From Candidatus Eiseniibacteriota bacterium (GTDB taxonomy: Bacteria; Eisenbacteria; RBG-16-71-46), in contig VBPB01000001.1 in NCBI GenBank assembly GCA_005893365.1, positions 545 through 33,819 of the forward strand: a stretch of DNA of 33,275 nt, given 5' to 3'. Shown here piece by piece: positions 14,563 to 22,799 of the stretch; the first letter of the stretch is position 1, and every line of letters starts with the position of its first letter. Position numbers and translations under genes: made by a program. Under the pieces are notes generated by a model that saw only the letters and a program-made list of their open reading frames with translations, made no database searches and was not told the origin of the DNA.

Positions 14563-15779
14563 CAGGACTCCCGGTCGTCGAGGGCGGCGACCCCCGGGAG
14601 CACCTTGCCCTCCAGGAACTCGAGCGAGGCGCCGCCGCCGGTCGAGACGTGGGTCACGCGCTCGGTGAGCCCCGCCTCCTGCACCGCCGCGGCCGAGTCG
14701 CCCCCGCCCACCACGGTCACCGCCCCGCGCCCGGTCGCCTCCGCCAGCGCCCGGGCCACGCCCTCAGTCCCGCTCGCGAAGGCCGGCACCTCGAAGATGC
14801 CCATCGGTCCGTTCCAGAGCACGGTCCTGGCGTCCGCGAGCTTCGCGGCGAACCGCTGGATCGTCTCGGGGCCGATGTCCACGCCCATCTCGTCGGGCTT
14901 CAGGTCCTCGAGCCGGCACACGCGTCCGGGAGCGCTCCCATCGGCCGTAGCACTGGCGACACAGTCGACCGGCAGGAGCAGCTCGACCCGCCCCTTGCCG
15001 GCCTGCTCCAGGATCTCGCGCGCCATGCCGACGCGGTCCGCCTCCACCAGCGAGCGCCCGGTCGGCTTGCCCTGCGCCTTGAGGAAGGTGAACATCATCG
15101 CCCCGCCGATGAGCAGGCGGTCCACCTTGCCGAGCAGGACGCGCAGCACGTCGATCTTGCCGGAGATTTTGGCTCCGCCCAGGATGGCCACGAACGGCCG
15201 CTGCGGCTGATCGAGCGCCCGCCCGAGGTAGTCCAGCTCGCGCTGCATCAGGAAGCCGGCCACCGCGGGCTTGAGCACGCGGGCCACGCCTTCGGTCGAG
15301 GCGTGCGCCCGATGCGCGGTGCCGAAGGCGTCGTTGACGTAGCAGTCGCCCAGGGCCGCCAGCCGGCGGGCGAAGCCCGCGTCGTTCTTCTCCTCCTCCG
15401 CGTGGTAGCGGAGGTTCTCTAGCAGCAGCACGCCCCCCGGCGCCAGCGCGGCCGCCTCGGCCTCGGCCTCGGCGCCCACGCAGTCGGGCGCGAAGGCCAC
15501 CGGCTGGCGCAACAGGCGCTCGAGGCGTGCCGCCACCGGCCGCAGGCCGACCTTGGGGTCGGGCTTCCCGTCGGGCCGGCCCAGGTGCGACATGAGCACG
15601 ACCCGCGCCTGCTTCTCGAGCAGGTAGCGGATCGTGGGGAGGGCGGCGACGATGCGGGTGTCGTCGGCCACCTCGCCGTGCTTGAGCGGCACGTTGAAGT
15701 CGACGCGCACCAGCACCCGCCGGTTCGCGGGCGTGAGGTCGCGCACGGTCTTCTTGGCGAACACGCCCGCCGGCGTCAT
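14562..15779 (-). CDS. pgk: Phosphoglycerate kinase
   Basis: 405 residues. It transfers phosphate from 1,3-bisphosphoglycerate to ADP in cytoplasmic glycolysis. Motifs in order: RVDFNVPL, SHLGRPDGKPDP (substrate-binding Arg), LLLENLRYHAEEEKND, VNDAFGTAHRAHAST, the hinge region AILGGAKISGKIDVL, then the nucleotide site WNGPMGIFEVPAFASGT and VVGGGDSAAA, and the C-terminal VSTGGGASLEFLEGKVLPGV. ATG 15779 overlaps the gap TGA by four bases (ATGA), so it is preferred to an in-frame start 45 bases upstream that lies inside gap. Its stop overlaps the tpiA start. It looks intact, in contrast to gap directly upstream. Confidence 0.97.
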   Translation of the reverse strand: MTPAGVFAKKTVRDLTPANRRVLVRVDFNVPLKHGEVADDTRIVAALPTIRYLLEKQARVVLMSHLGRPDGKPDPKVGLRPVAARLERLLRQPVAFAPDCVGAEAEAEAAALAPGGVLLLENLRYHAEEEKNDAGFARRLAALGDCYVNDAFGTAHRAHASTEGVARVLKPAVAGFLMQRELDYLGRALDQPQRPFVAILGGAKISGKIDVLRVLLGKVDRLLIGGAMMFTFLKAQGKPTGRSLVEADRVGMAREILEQAGKGRVELLLPVDCVASATADGSAPGRVCRLEDLKPDEMGVDIGPETIQRFAAKLADARTVLWNGPMGIFEVPAFASGTEGVARALAEATGRGAVTVVGGGDSAAAVQEAGLTERVTHVSTGGGASLEFLEGKVLPGVAALDDRES

Positions 15780-16727
15780 GCCATCCTCAGCATCGCGTCC
15801 ACGACGCGCTCGGAGAATCCCCACTCGTTGTCGTACCAGGCCAGCACCTTGAGCAGCGAGCCGTCGATGACGCTGGTCGAAAGGGCGTCGAACACGCTGC
15901 TATGCGGGTTCCCCACCACGTCGCCGGAGACGATCGGCGCCTCGCAGTACTCCAGGATGCCGCGCATCGGGCCTTGGGCCGCGGCCTGGACCGCCGCGTT
16001 GACCGTCTCGCGCGTGGCGGGCTTGCGGAGCCGGCACACCAGGTCGACCAGCGAGCCGTCGGGGACCGGCGCGCGGACGGAGATGCCGTCCAGCCGCCCC
16101 TTGAGGTCGGGCAACACCTCGCCGATCGCCTTGGCGGCGCCGGTCGAGGTCGGGATCAGGTTGAGCGCCGCCGCCCGCGCGCGGCGCAGGTCCTTGTGGG
16201 GCAGGTCGAGGATGCGCTGGTCGTTGGTGTAGGCGTGGATCGTGGTCATGAAGCCGTGCTCGATGCCGAAGGTGTCGTGGAGCACCTTGGCCACCGGCGC
16301 CAGGCAGTTGGTGGTGCACGAGCCGATGCTCACCACCGTGTGGCGCTTGGGATCGAACGCGGCGTCGTTGACCCCGAAGACGAAGGTGAGGTCGGCGCCC
16401 TTGGCCGGGGCGGAGATGAGCACGTTGCGCGCCCCACCCGCCAGGTGGACGGCGGCCCCGGCGCGGTCGGTGAACTTCCCGGTCGCCTCCAGGACCACGT
16501 CGACGCCCAGCGACTTCCACGGGAGCTTGGCCGGGTCCTTCTCGCTCAGCACCTTGATCGTGGCGTCGCCCACCCGCAGTGCGCCGTCCGCGGTGGCGCC
16601 GCCGGCCTTGGCCCACGTCCCGTGGACCGAGTCGTAGCGCAGCAGATGCGCCAGGGTCGGCGCGTCGGTGATGTTGTTCACGGCCACGAACTCTGCCGAA
16701 TCCGTTGATGCCGATGCGGAGTGCCAT
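15776..16727 (-). CDS. gap: Glyceraldehyde-3-phosphate dehydrogenase, N-terminus disrupted
   Basis: The intact part (from about 16687) has the catalytic SCTTNCLAP cysteine, the HAYTNDQ histidine, STGAAKAIGEVLP, and the C-terminal WYDNEWGFSERVVDAM, all typical of phosphorylating class I GAPDH. The correct start is ATG 16727, giving MALRIGINGFG, the start of the NAD-binding Rossmann motif. Directly after GFG the frame is lost: where about 16 residues (the R-IGR-helix stretch) should stand, one base precedes EFVAVNNITDAP in another frame. That is a net loss of about 47 bases, removing the second half of the GFGRIGR motif. As written, the protein could only start at an internal GTG (16687) and could not bind NAD normally. 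This is either a real lesion or an assembly error. First gene of the glycolytic operon. Confidence 0.85.
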
Positions 16728-16817
16728 GGTCCCCGATCTCCTCGAGGCGACGGCCCGTCGTCCTCCGCTCAGGCGGAGAACGCCCCGGCCGCCCTCGCCG
16801 TGGCTGACCGGTAAACG

Positions 16818-16830
16818 ATTGTAATACAAT
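16818..16830. promoter_or_regulatory. Palindromic operator-like site upstream of gap
   Basis: ATTGTA-A-TACAAT is a perfect 6+6 inverted repeat around one base in a local AT-rich patch of otherwise GC-rich DNA, about 90 bases ahead of the gap ATG. On the minus strand TACAAT (16823-16818) also matches a -10 hexamer at five of six positions, though no good -35 is visible. A repressor or activator overlapping the glycolytic promoter is the simplest reading; the regulator is unknown. Confidence 0.45.
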
Positions 16831-16890
16831 ACGTTATGGCGTAGAAGCGATGCGATTATGCCCGAGCCCCGCGGGGTGGTCAAGGCGCCC

Positions 16891-16955
16891 GGGTTGGGCG
16901 TAGGGGTTGGGCGTAGGGGTTGGGCGTAGCGGTTGGGCGTAGGGGTTGGGCGCAG
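16891..16955. repeat. 13-bp tandem repeat, five copies
   Basis: Five head-to-tail copies of GGGTTGGGCGTAG (copy 4 begins with C, copy 5 has GCAG at its end) fill the gap between the GWxTD-gene stop (16972) and the gap promoter. The plus strand has regularly spaced GGG runs compatible with G-quadruplex formation. The 13-base unit is not a codon multiple and no real gene covers it. Confidence 0.85.
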
Positions 16956-16971
16956 GGGCGGGCGCCCGGCC

Positions 16972-18442
16972 TCACTCCGTGCTGTAGCGGAGCGTGTAGA
17001 GGCCGTAGCCGTGCTCGTCGACGAACAGGAACACCAGGCGGCGCCGCGGGCGGAGGCGGGCGGTGATGGCGGGATCGGTGTCGGGGGGAGCCCCCACGTC
17101 CCCCTGGTAGATCCACACCTCGTAGGCGCGCGTGTCGCCGCCCAGACCTTTCTGGTGGACGTCCCCGGTCGGACGGTCCTCGCTCAGCTCCAGCTGCTGG
17201 AGCACGTTGGCGAGCGTCTCGTCGCCGGCGGGGATCACCTGCTTCAGGATCTCGCCCGGCTCCCCGTAGCGGATGAAGACGCGTCCCATGTCGGAGAACA
17301 TCCCGCGCCCGACCCCCAACCCGCCGAAGTTGCGGTTGGCGTAGTCCACGCGCGCGAAGAACGCGCTCTTCGCCTCGTTCTCGGCGGTCTCCGGGGACGG
17401 ATCGCGGTCGTGCCAGTATTGGTCGAGGAAGCGCTCGCGCTCGCCGGGCTGGAGTCGCGCGAAGCGGTGCTCGTCGTCGGAGGAGAGGAGGAAGTGGACG
17501 AGGTCCTCGGCGTCGCCCGGATCCACCAGCCAGGTGCCCGCCTCCCAGCCGACGCTGAACCGGGCGGTGCGCAGCAGGGCGCCGGCGTCCCCCTCCTGCC
17601 ACGCCTTGACCTCGAGGTCGTAGCCCCCCGCGGGAGCGCTCGACAGCTCGAGCGCGACCCTCGCGGCCAGCTGGTTCGCGGCGGCGGCCGTGCTCTCCTG
17701 CTCGGCCACCACGACGCCGGTGGTGTCGAGCACGCGTGCGTGCCAGTGCCAGACGCGCGTGTCGCCCAAAGGCCCGCGCGCCAGGAAGCGCGCCTGGACC
17801 TGGGTCGCGAACAGCCCGTACAGGCGATCGGGATTGGGGACTTGGGCCTGGTCGCCGCGCCGGAAGGCGGCCCCCGCGCCGGTCGGGCTCGGCCAGAGGA
17901 ACTCGAGATCGGAGAGCTCCCGGCCCGCCTGCGGGGCGGGCACCACGAGATCCCCCTCCACGTCCGCCGACTCGTGGACCTTCCGGCCCAGGTAGCCGAT
18001 CCCCCGCTTCTGCGTGTTCACGTCCTCGAGCTTCACGCGCAGCCGGCACCGGCCGGGCCGGACCGGGAAGCGCATCAGCACCACCTTGCCCAGGCCCGCC
18101 ACGCTGTCGCCCGGCGCCACCGCGAACTCCTCGCTGGCGTCGCGCGCCGGCATGCCGCCCCGGCCCGACAGGTGCACCGTGAACCGCAGCTGGCCGGCCC
18201 CGTGGGTGTCCCGCTCCAGCTCCGTCATCGTGCCCGGGGGGATGCGCAGGTAGAGCTCGAGCACCTGGCCGGCCGAGTCGGGGAAGGCGGCCGCGTCCAC
18301 CGTGAACGCCACCGCGCCCGGCGGCGCGCAGGACCGCGGGCGTGGCCGCGAGCAGGGCGACCGCCGCGACCAGGGCCGCGACACCGAGACCCCGCCGCGC
18401 CCGGTCTGGGGGGCACGGCGGCGTGAGGATCACCCGGTCCAC
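16972..18442 (-). CDS. Exported GWxTD-type protein, frameshifted in the signal peptide
   Basis: The main frame (to 18384) encodes about 455 residues. The C-terminal part FARLQPGERERFLDQYWHDR, then a GMFSDMGRVFIRYGEPGEIL block, matches the GWxTD-domain family, with the name motif here changed to G-M-F-S-D. The first half is beta-rich and unrecognised. The main frame lacks an export signal, but the frame starting at GTG 18442 gives RARRGLGVAALVAAVALLAATPAVLRAA, a good signal peptide, then loses sense near 18310-18330 exactly where the main frame starts to read AVAFTVDAAAFPD. A one-base frameshift in CTGCGCGCCGCCGGGCGCG is therefore inferred. Role unknown; the position after a PorV-like gene suggests envelope or secretion work. 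Confidence 0.7.
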
Positions 18443-18473
18443 GATGAGGCTCGGTGCCGAACCGCCCTCGGGA

Positions 18474-19427
18474 TCAGAAGAGGAACTTGAGCGAGAAGCG
18501 GTGCGCCGCGCCCAGGGCCTTCATGTCCGTGTAGGCGTAGTCGAAGTCGGCGGTGCCGGCGAACGACACCGGGAACCGGAATCCGATGCCCCCGGCCGCA
18601 CCCTCGGCGTCGTAGTTCACGTTGTAGCCGCCGCGCAGATAGACGTAGTTCTGGAACGCGTACTCGGCGCCCACGTTCACGCGCTCGGCGTTGTCGGGCG
18701 GGTGCGAGAACTCGAACGAGCCGACCAGCTTCTGGTTCGACGACTGGAGGATCGTGGCGCAGGTCCCGACCCGGAACACGGTCGGGATGCGCGCCCGCTT
18801 GTCGATGAACTGGATGTCGGTCCCCATGTTGCTGATCGCCATCCCGATCCGCATGCCGAGCGTCCCGACGTCGTAGAGCGTGCCGAGGTCGAACGAGTAG
18901 GTGTTCTGCGAGAACTCGGCCAGGCCCTCGTGGATCAGGTTCCCGGTGATGCCGGCGCTGAACTTGTCGGTGAACGACCGCGCGTAGGTGAGGCCCGCGG
19001 CCATGAACCCGGCGTCGAACGTCCGCCCCGTCCCCACCTCGGGGTCGGGCTGGTAGGCCGTGGTCTCGATCATGGGGTCCATGTAGAGCGCGCGGGCGTT
19101 GATGCCGATGGCGCCCGGGACGCGCTTCCAGTGGAACACGTAGGCGGCCTGGGTGAAGTTCATGTCGCCCGGCCAGATCGCGTGATTGAACTGGAGCTGG
19201 GACTTGTCGGGGTCGATCCGGGCGATGCCGGCGCAGTTCCAGTAGAGTGCGCTGGCGTCGTCGGCGACGGCGACGAAGGCCCCTCCCATCGCCGCGGCGC
19301 GTGCGCCCACGTCGATCTTGAGAAACTGCCCGTCGAACACGCCCACTTTCTCGAAGACCTGGGCAGCACCGACCACACTCGGAAGCAGGGCCCCCAGCAG
19401 GCCGAAGGCTGCGATCAGCTTTCTCAC
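18474..19427 (-). CDS. PorV/PorQ-like outer-membrane protein (C-terminal part of the fused frame)
   Basis: From GTG 19427 this is 317 residues: signal peptide VRKLIAAFGLLGALLPSVVGA, then FLKIDVGARAAAMGGAFVAVADDASALYWNCAGIA, the hallmark of the PorV/UPF0164 family of FadL-like outer-membrane barrels. Later strands (GSFEFSHPPDNAERVNVGAEYA, VYLRGGYNVNY) and the terminal phenylalanine (FSLKFLF) fit a barrel. In Bacteroidota PorV shuttles type IX cargo between the translocon and the attachment complex; here the partner may be the large exported protein it is joined to. No ribosome site precedes the GTG, consistent with a deletion at the junction. Confidence 0.75.
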   Translation of the reverse strand: MRKLIAAFGLLGALLPSVVGAAQVFEKVGVFDGQFLKIDVGARAAAMGGAFVAVADDASALYWNCAGIARIDPDKSQLQFNHAIWPGDMNFTQAAYVFHWKRVPGAIGINARALYMDPMIETTAYQPDPEVGTGRTFDAGFMAAGLTYARSFTDKFSAGITGNLIHEGLAEFSQNTYSFDLGTLYDVGTLGMRIGMAISNMGTDIQFIDKRARIPTVFRVGTCATILQSSNQKLVGSFEFSHPPDNAERVNVGAEYAFQNYVYLRGGYNVNYDAEGAAGGIGFRFPVSFAGTADFDYAYTDMKALGAAHRFSLKFLF

Positions 19428-22400
19428 GAGTTGCACCACGAAGATGTAGACCCCGCTGACCACGTCCTGCCCGTTGCGGGAGATCAGATTCCAGCGGGCT
19501 TCTCCGTCATTCGGCGAGTCCGCCTGCCGATTGAAGCCTGGCAGGGTGATGGTCTTGGGGTTGTCGACCGGATCGTCGGGGAAGTTCGGATTGAAGGCCG
19601 GATTGGCCACCGTGGCCGAGCCGCGCACGGACTCGTTGATCGCGTCCTCGGAACGAAGCGTCTGCACCAAGTCCCCGGACACGGTGTAGATCTGGATGGT
19701 CCACGGCGCCGGCGGCATCCCCATGAAGTCGAGATGCGTCCCGGTCGGATCGGTGGCGTTCGGCGTCAGGTCCCAGGCCGACGGGCGCTTGGTCAGGTCG
19801 GCGTAGCCCCGGTACGGATTCGGCACCACCCACACCCCGCCCGGGGCCTTCGTGGACGCCTGCGGGTAGATGCCCTCGGCTTCGACGCCCGAGCGCCGTC
19901 CCGTCAGCTCGCGGCCGCCCACCGTGATCCCCGACGAATCGGGCAACTCGCCCCCGCCCGTCGAGTCCCCGGCGGTCACCGAGTAGAAGTAGATGAACCC
20001 GTTCTTCACCTCGTGATCGAGGTAGCGATACCGGCCGACCGGATACTTGGTCCGGGTCACGTCGCGCAGGTTCCCGTTGCGCAGCCCCACGATGGCCTCC
20101 ACGCGCAGGCAGTTCCCGCTCTCGTCCTTGGCACACGGGAGCGTGTCGAGGGTGCAGCCGGGGATCTCGCAGTGGTCGGGGGTCGGCCGCAGGATCTCGC
20201 CGGTCTGTTGGTCCCACAGGTCGCCGGCGAACAGGCAGATCGGCACGATGAAGCCACGCTTGTCCGCGAGCGGGTTGAGACACACCTCCGCCCACGCACC
20301 CGAGCCTTCCAGGCCCACGGTGTGGAACGAGTTGTACTTGCAATCCCCCGCGGTCTGGTTGAACCGCCAGGTGCTGGGCTCCTCGTGGAAATCGCTGGTC
20401 GAATAGCCCTTGGCGCGGACCCAGTCATGCGCGGCGGCGTTCGTGTACGCGCTCTTGGTCAGGACCACCGCCTGCAGGCTCAGGTTCGGGATGTAGACCT
20501 GGGGACAGATCGGCTGCCCGGCATGCACGCTGTCGAGCGCCGGCGGCCAGAACTCCTTGGTCTTGATCTGCATCCGCTCATCCGAGAAGATCTGCCGGTT
20601 GCTGTCGATGTGCCGGCCGCTGTTGTCGTAGAAGTCGAAGAGACGGAAGTGCGCGAGCAGGGTCCAGTCGTCGTCCGACGGGCCGGTGACGCCGCCCTGG
20701 CGACGCCAGTTGGAGACCTTCCACAGCCGGTACGAGCGGGTGTCGAAGTCCCCGGCCTCGGGGTCCACCGTCACCTCGGACAGGTTGTCCCAGGCCAGCG
20801 CGATCTGACCGTCCCGCGCGGGCACCACCTTGCGCTCCGGGTTGTCCGAGAAGTTGTAGGTCGCCGCCGCGTTGGTCTCGGGGTTGGGCGGCGGGGCCGC
20901 GGTGTTCCAGCGCTTGAGCATCTTGCCGGAGCCCGGGCCCTCGCCGAAGTCGGGGCCGTTCCCGTACACCCAGACGCCGGTGCAGTAGTCGCAGTCGAAG
21001 TCGAACCACTGGTACCCGAACTCGGTGATCTGCCGCGGGACCGGGTCGTCGTGCCCGGGCGCGGTGCCGTCCGGGCAGTCGGACTCGGTCAGGATGAAGC
21101 CGGCCGGAGCCCGCACCCGGGTCTCCCGCCCGTGGAAGTACGTGATGTTGATGTGCTCGTTGTCGTTGAGGATCGAGGGCGGATCGTCGTACACGCCTTC
21201 GTAGGCCACCTGCGCGGCGAAGGCGTTCTCGAGCGCCGGATACTTGGCGAACAGGTCGGCCGCCGAGAGCGTGCCGTTGAGGTAGGCGGCGTAGTCGTTG
21301 GGGTAATCGTTGATGGTCGCGAGGCCCTTGGACTCCTGCACCGCGAAGGCGATGGTCAGCTCGACGCTGCCGCCGACCGGGATCGCGTGGGAGCCCCCCT
21401 GATCGTCGGTGACGCCGAACGGGCCCACCGATGCCCAACCCTGGATGTCGCCTTCCTGGTCCACCGGGGTGGCGGTGATGAAACCGGTCTCGCGATCGAT
21501 GTTCTCGCCGCTCGAAACCATCTCGAACCGCTGCTGGTCCACCACCGGGCTGCCGCCGGAGTTGTAGGGGGTCCCGGCCACGTGGGAGCGGAACTGGCAC
21601 CACCCCACCTTCTTCGGGGCCGCCAGGCCGAGCGGATCGGTGGTGTGGCCGAGCAGGAGGATGGACGAGATCCCCGGCGTCCGGCCGGCGTCACCGTCGT
21701 TGTCCACGACCGAGAACCCGTTGACGCGGAGGTTCACGCGCGGGCACAGGCCCAGGGTCGACTCCGCCGGCCAGGACGCGATGACCGCGTGGTGCTCCTG
21801 CCGCCGGTAGGCCTTGGGGTCCATCTTGGCGCCCCACTCGTTGTCCTTGGACAGGATCACCGGGAAATCGCCGTGCGGGAAGAACGGGATGTCGAGGTCG
21901 TCGTTGAAGTAGGCCGGGAGGTCCCCGGGGCCGGCGTCCACGTCATAGCGGATGCTGATGTACATGCTGTCGATCGCGTGGCTGGACCGGTTGAACACCT
22001 GCCAGTTCACCACGTCGAAGTCCTCGAAACCGGGCACCGAGAAGGCGAAGGCCTCCTGGCGCAGCTCGAGGTGCAGCGGCACGTGCTTCTCGTTGAGGTT
22101 CAAGGCCAGCGCCTGCGGCGTGTCGTCCCACATGACGCAGGTGAACATCTGCTGGCCGATGGCGCCGTAGTCCTCGTCGATCAGGCCGTCGCCGTCGTTG
22201 TCCCGCCCGTCGAGGAAGTCCTCGTCCACCCAGGCGGTGCGGTCGAGCGGATCGTGACTGACGGCGTCCTTGTCATCGTCCACGCCCCGCAGACCGAACA
22301 CCTTCCCGTCGTAGGACTTGTAGATGCGGTCCTCCGGGGCCAGCGTCTGCGGCCGCCACTCGGGCTGCAGGCTCATCCGCCGGATCGCCGCCGGGTCGGT

Positions 22401-22799
22401 CGCCGTCTTGTCGACGCCGCTGACGCCCAGGAGCATGAACGAGAGGTACTCGGTGCCCGAGGCCCCCGGCCACTGCCCCGACGGGTCGGTCGAGAGGTTC
22501 GTGAACGGATTGCCGATGACGTCGAAGTTGGTGACCTTCATGAACAGGTGGCCGACGTTGAGCACGGCACCCGGGCCGAAGATGTCGGGCACCGCCGCCG
22601 GCACGGTCCGGCCGTCGCCGCGGGGCTGGAACAGCTCGGGGAACCCCGCCTTGAACTCGGCGACCATCTGCTGGTCGGGCCGGGCGTGGGCCCGGTTGGC
22701 GCTGCCGGCGACCAGCAGGGCGGCGATCCCGAGGATCGGAAGGACGCGGGCCAGGGCCGCGCGAGGGCGGGCCGTCATGTCAGAGTCGGTGTCAGCCAT
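18474..22799 (-). CDS. Large exported protein fused in frame to a PorV-like protein
   Basis: One continuous frame of 1441 residues. Residues 1-40 form a signal peptide (ALARVLPILGIAALLVAGSA). The next 1080 or so are a secreted protein with calcium-loop-like DGRDNDGDGLIDEDYG and a late VWVVPNPYRG segment, typical of proteins ending in FlgD-like/T9SS-like domains. The C-terminal domain runs WTIQIYTVSGDLVQTL to ARWNLISRNGQDVVSGVYIF and should then end with a short strand and a stop. Instead it passes straight into VRKLIAAFGLLGALLPSVVG, a second signal peptide, and a complete PorV-like protein. I infer two genes joined by a small deletion that removed the first stop and the second ribosome site. 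The ATG shares its A with the stop of the TonB-type receptor gene. Confidence 0.75.
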   Translation of the reverse strand: MADTDSDMTARPRAALARVLPILGIAALLVAGSANRAHARPDQQMVAEFKAGFPELFQPRGDGRTVPAAVPDIFGPGAVLNVGHLFMKVTNFDVIGNPFTNLSTDPSGQWPGASGTEYLSFMLLGVSGVDKTATDPAAIRRMSLQPEWRPQTLAPEDRIYKSYDGKVFGLRGVDDDKDAVSHDPLDRTAWVDEDFLDGRDNDGDGLIDEDYGAIGQQMFTCVMWDDTPQALALNLNEKHVPLHLELRQEAFAFSVPGFEDFDVVNWQVFNRSSHAIDSMYISIRYDVDAGPGDLPAYFNDDLDIPFFPHGDFPVILSKDNEWGAKMDPKAYRRQEHHAVIASWPAESTLGLCPRVNLRVNGFSVVDNDGDAGRTPGISSILLLGHTTDPLGLAAPKKVGWCQFRSHVAGTPYNSGGSPVVDQQRFEMVSSGENIDRETGFITATPVDQEGDIQGWASVGPFGVTDDQGGSHAIPVGGSVELTIAFAVQESKGLATINDYPNDYAAYLNGTLSAADLFAKYPALENAFAAQVAYEGVYDDPPSILNDNEHINITYFHGRETRVRAPAGFILTESDCPDGTAPGHDDPVPRQITEFGYQWFDFDCDYCTGVWVYGNGPDFGEGPGSGKMLKRWNTAAPPPNPETNAAATYNFSDNPERKVVPARDGQIALAWDNLSEVTVDPEAGDFDTRSYRLWKVSNWRRQGGVTGPSDDDWTLLAHFRLFDFYDNSGRHIDSNRQIFSDERMQIKTKEFWPPALDSVHAGQPICPQVYIPNLSLQAVVLTKSAYTNAAAHDWVRAKGYSTSDFHEEPSTWRFNQTAGDCKYNSFHTVGLEGSGAWAEVCLNPLADKRGFIVPICLFAGDLWDQQTGEILRPTPDHCEIPGCTLDTLPCAKDESGNCLRVEAIVGLRNGNLRDVTRTKYPVGRYRYLDHEVKNGFIYFYSVTAGDSTGGGELPDSSGITVGGRELTGRRSGVEAEGIYPQASTKAPGGVWVVPNPYRGYADLTKRPSAWDLTPNATDPTGTHLDFMGMPPAPWTIQIYTVSGDLVQTLRSEDAINESVRGSATVANPAFNPNFPDDPVDNPKTITLPGFNRQADSPNDGEARWNLISRNGQDVVSGVYIFVVQLVRKLIAAFGLLGALLPSVVGAAQVFEKVGVFDGQFLKIDVGARAAAMGGAFVAVADDASALYWNCAGIARIDPDKSQLQFNHAIWPGDMNFTQAAYVFHWKRVPGAIGINARALYMDPMIETTAYQPDPEVGTGRTFDAGFMAAGLTYARSFTDKFSAGITGNLIHEGLAEFSQNTYSFDLGTLYDVGTLGMRIGMAISNMGTDIQFIDKRARIPTVFRVGTCATILQSSNQKLVGSFEFSHPPDNAERVNVGAEYAFQNYVYLRGGYNVNYDAEGAAGGIGFRFPVSFAGTADFDYAYTDMKALGAAHRFSLKFLF

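Noticed and set aside
16891..16955. CRISPR array
   Set aside because: Units are 13 bases, directly abutting, with no spacers and no cas genes nearby.
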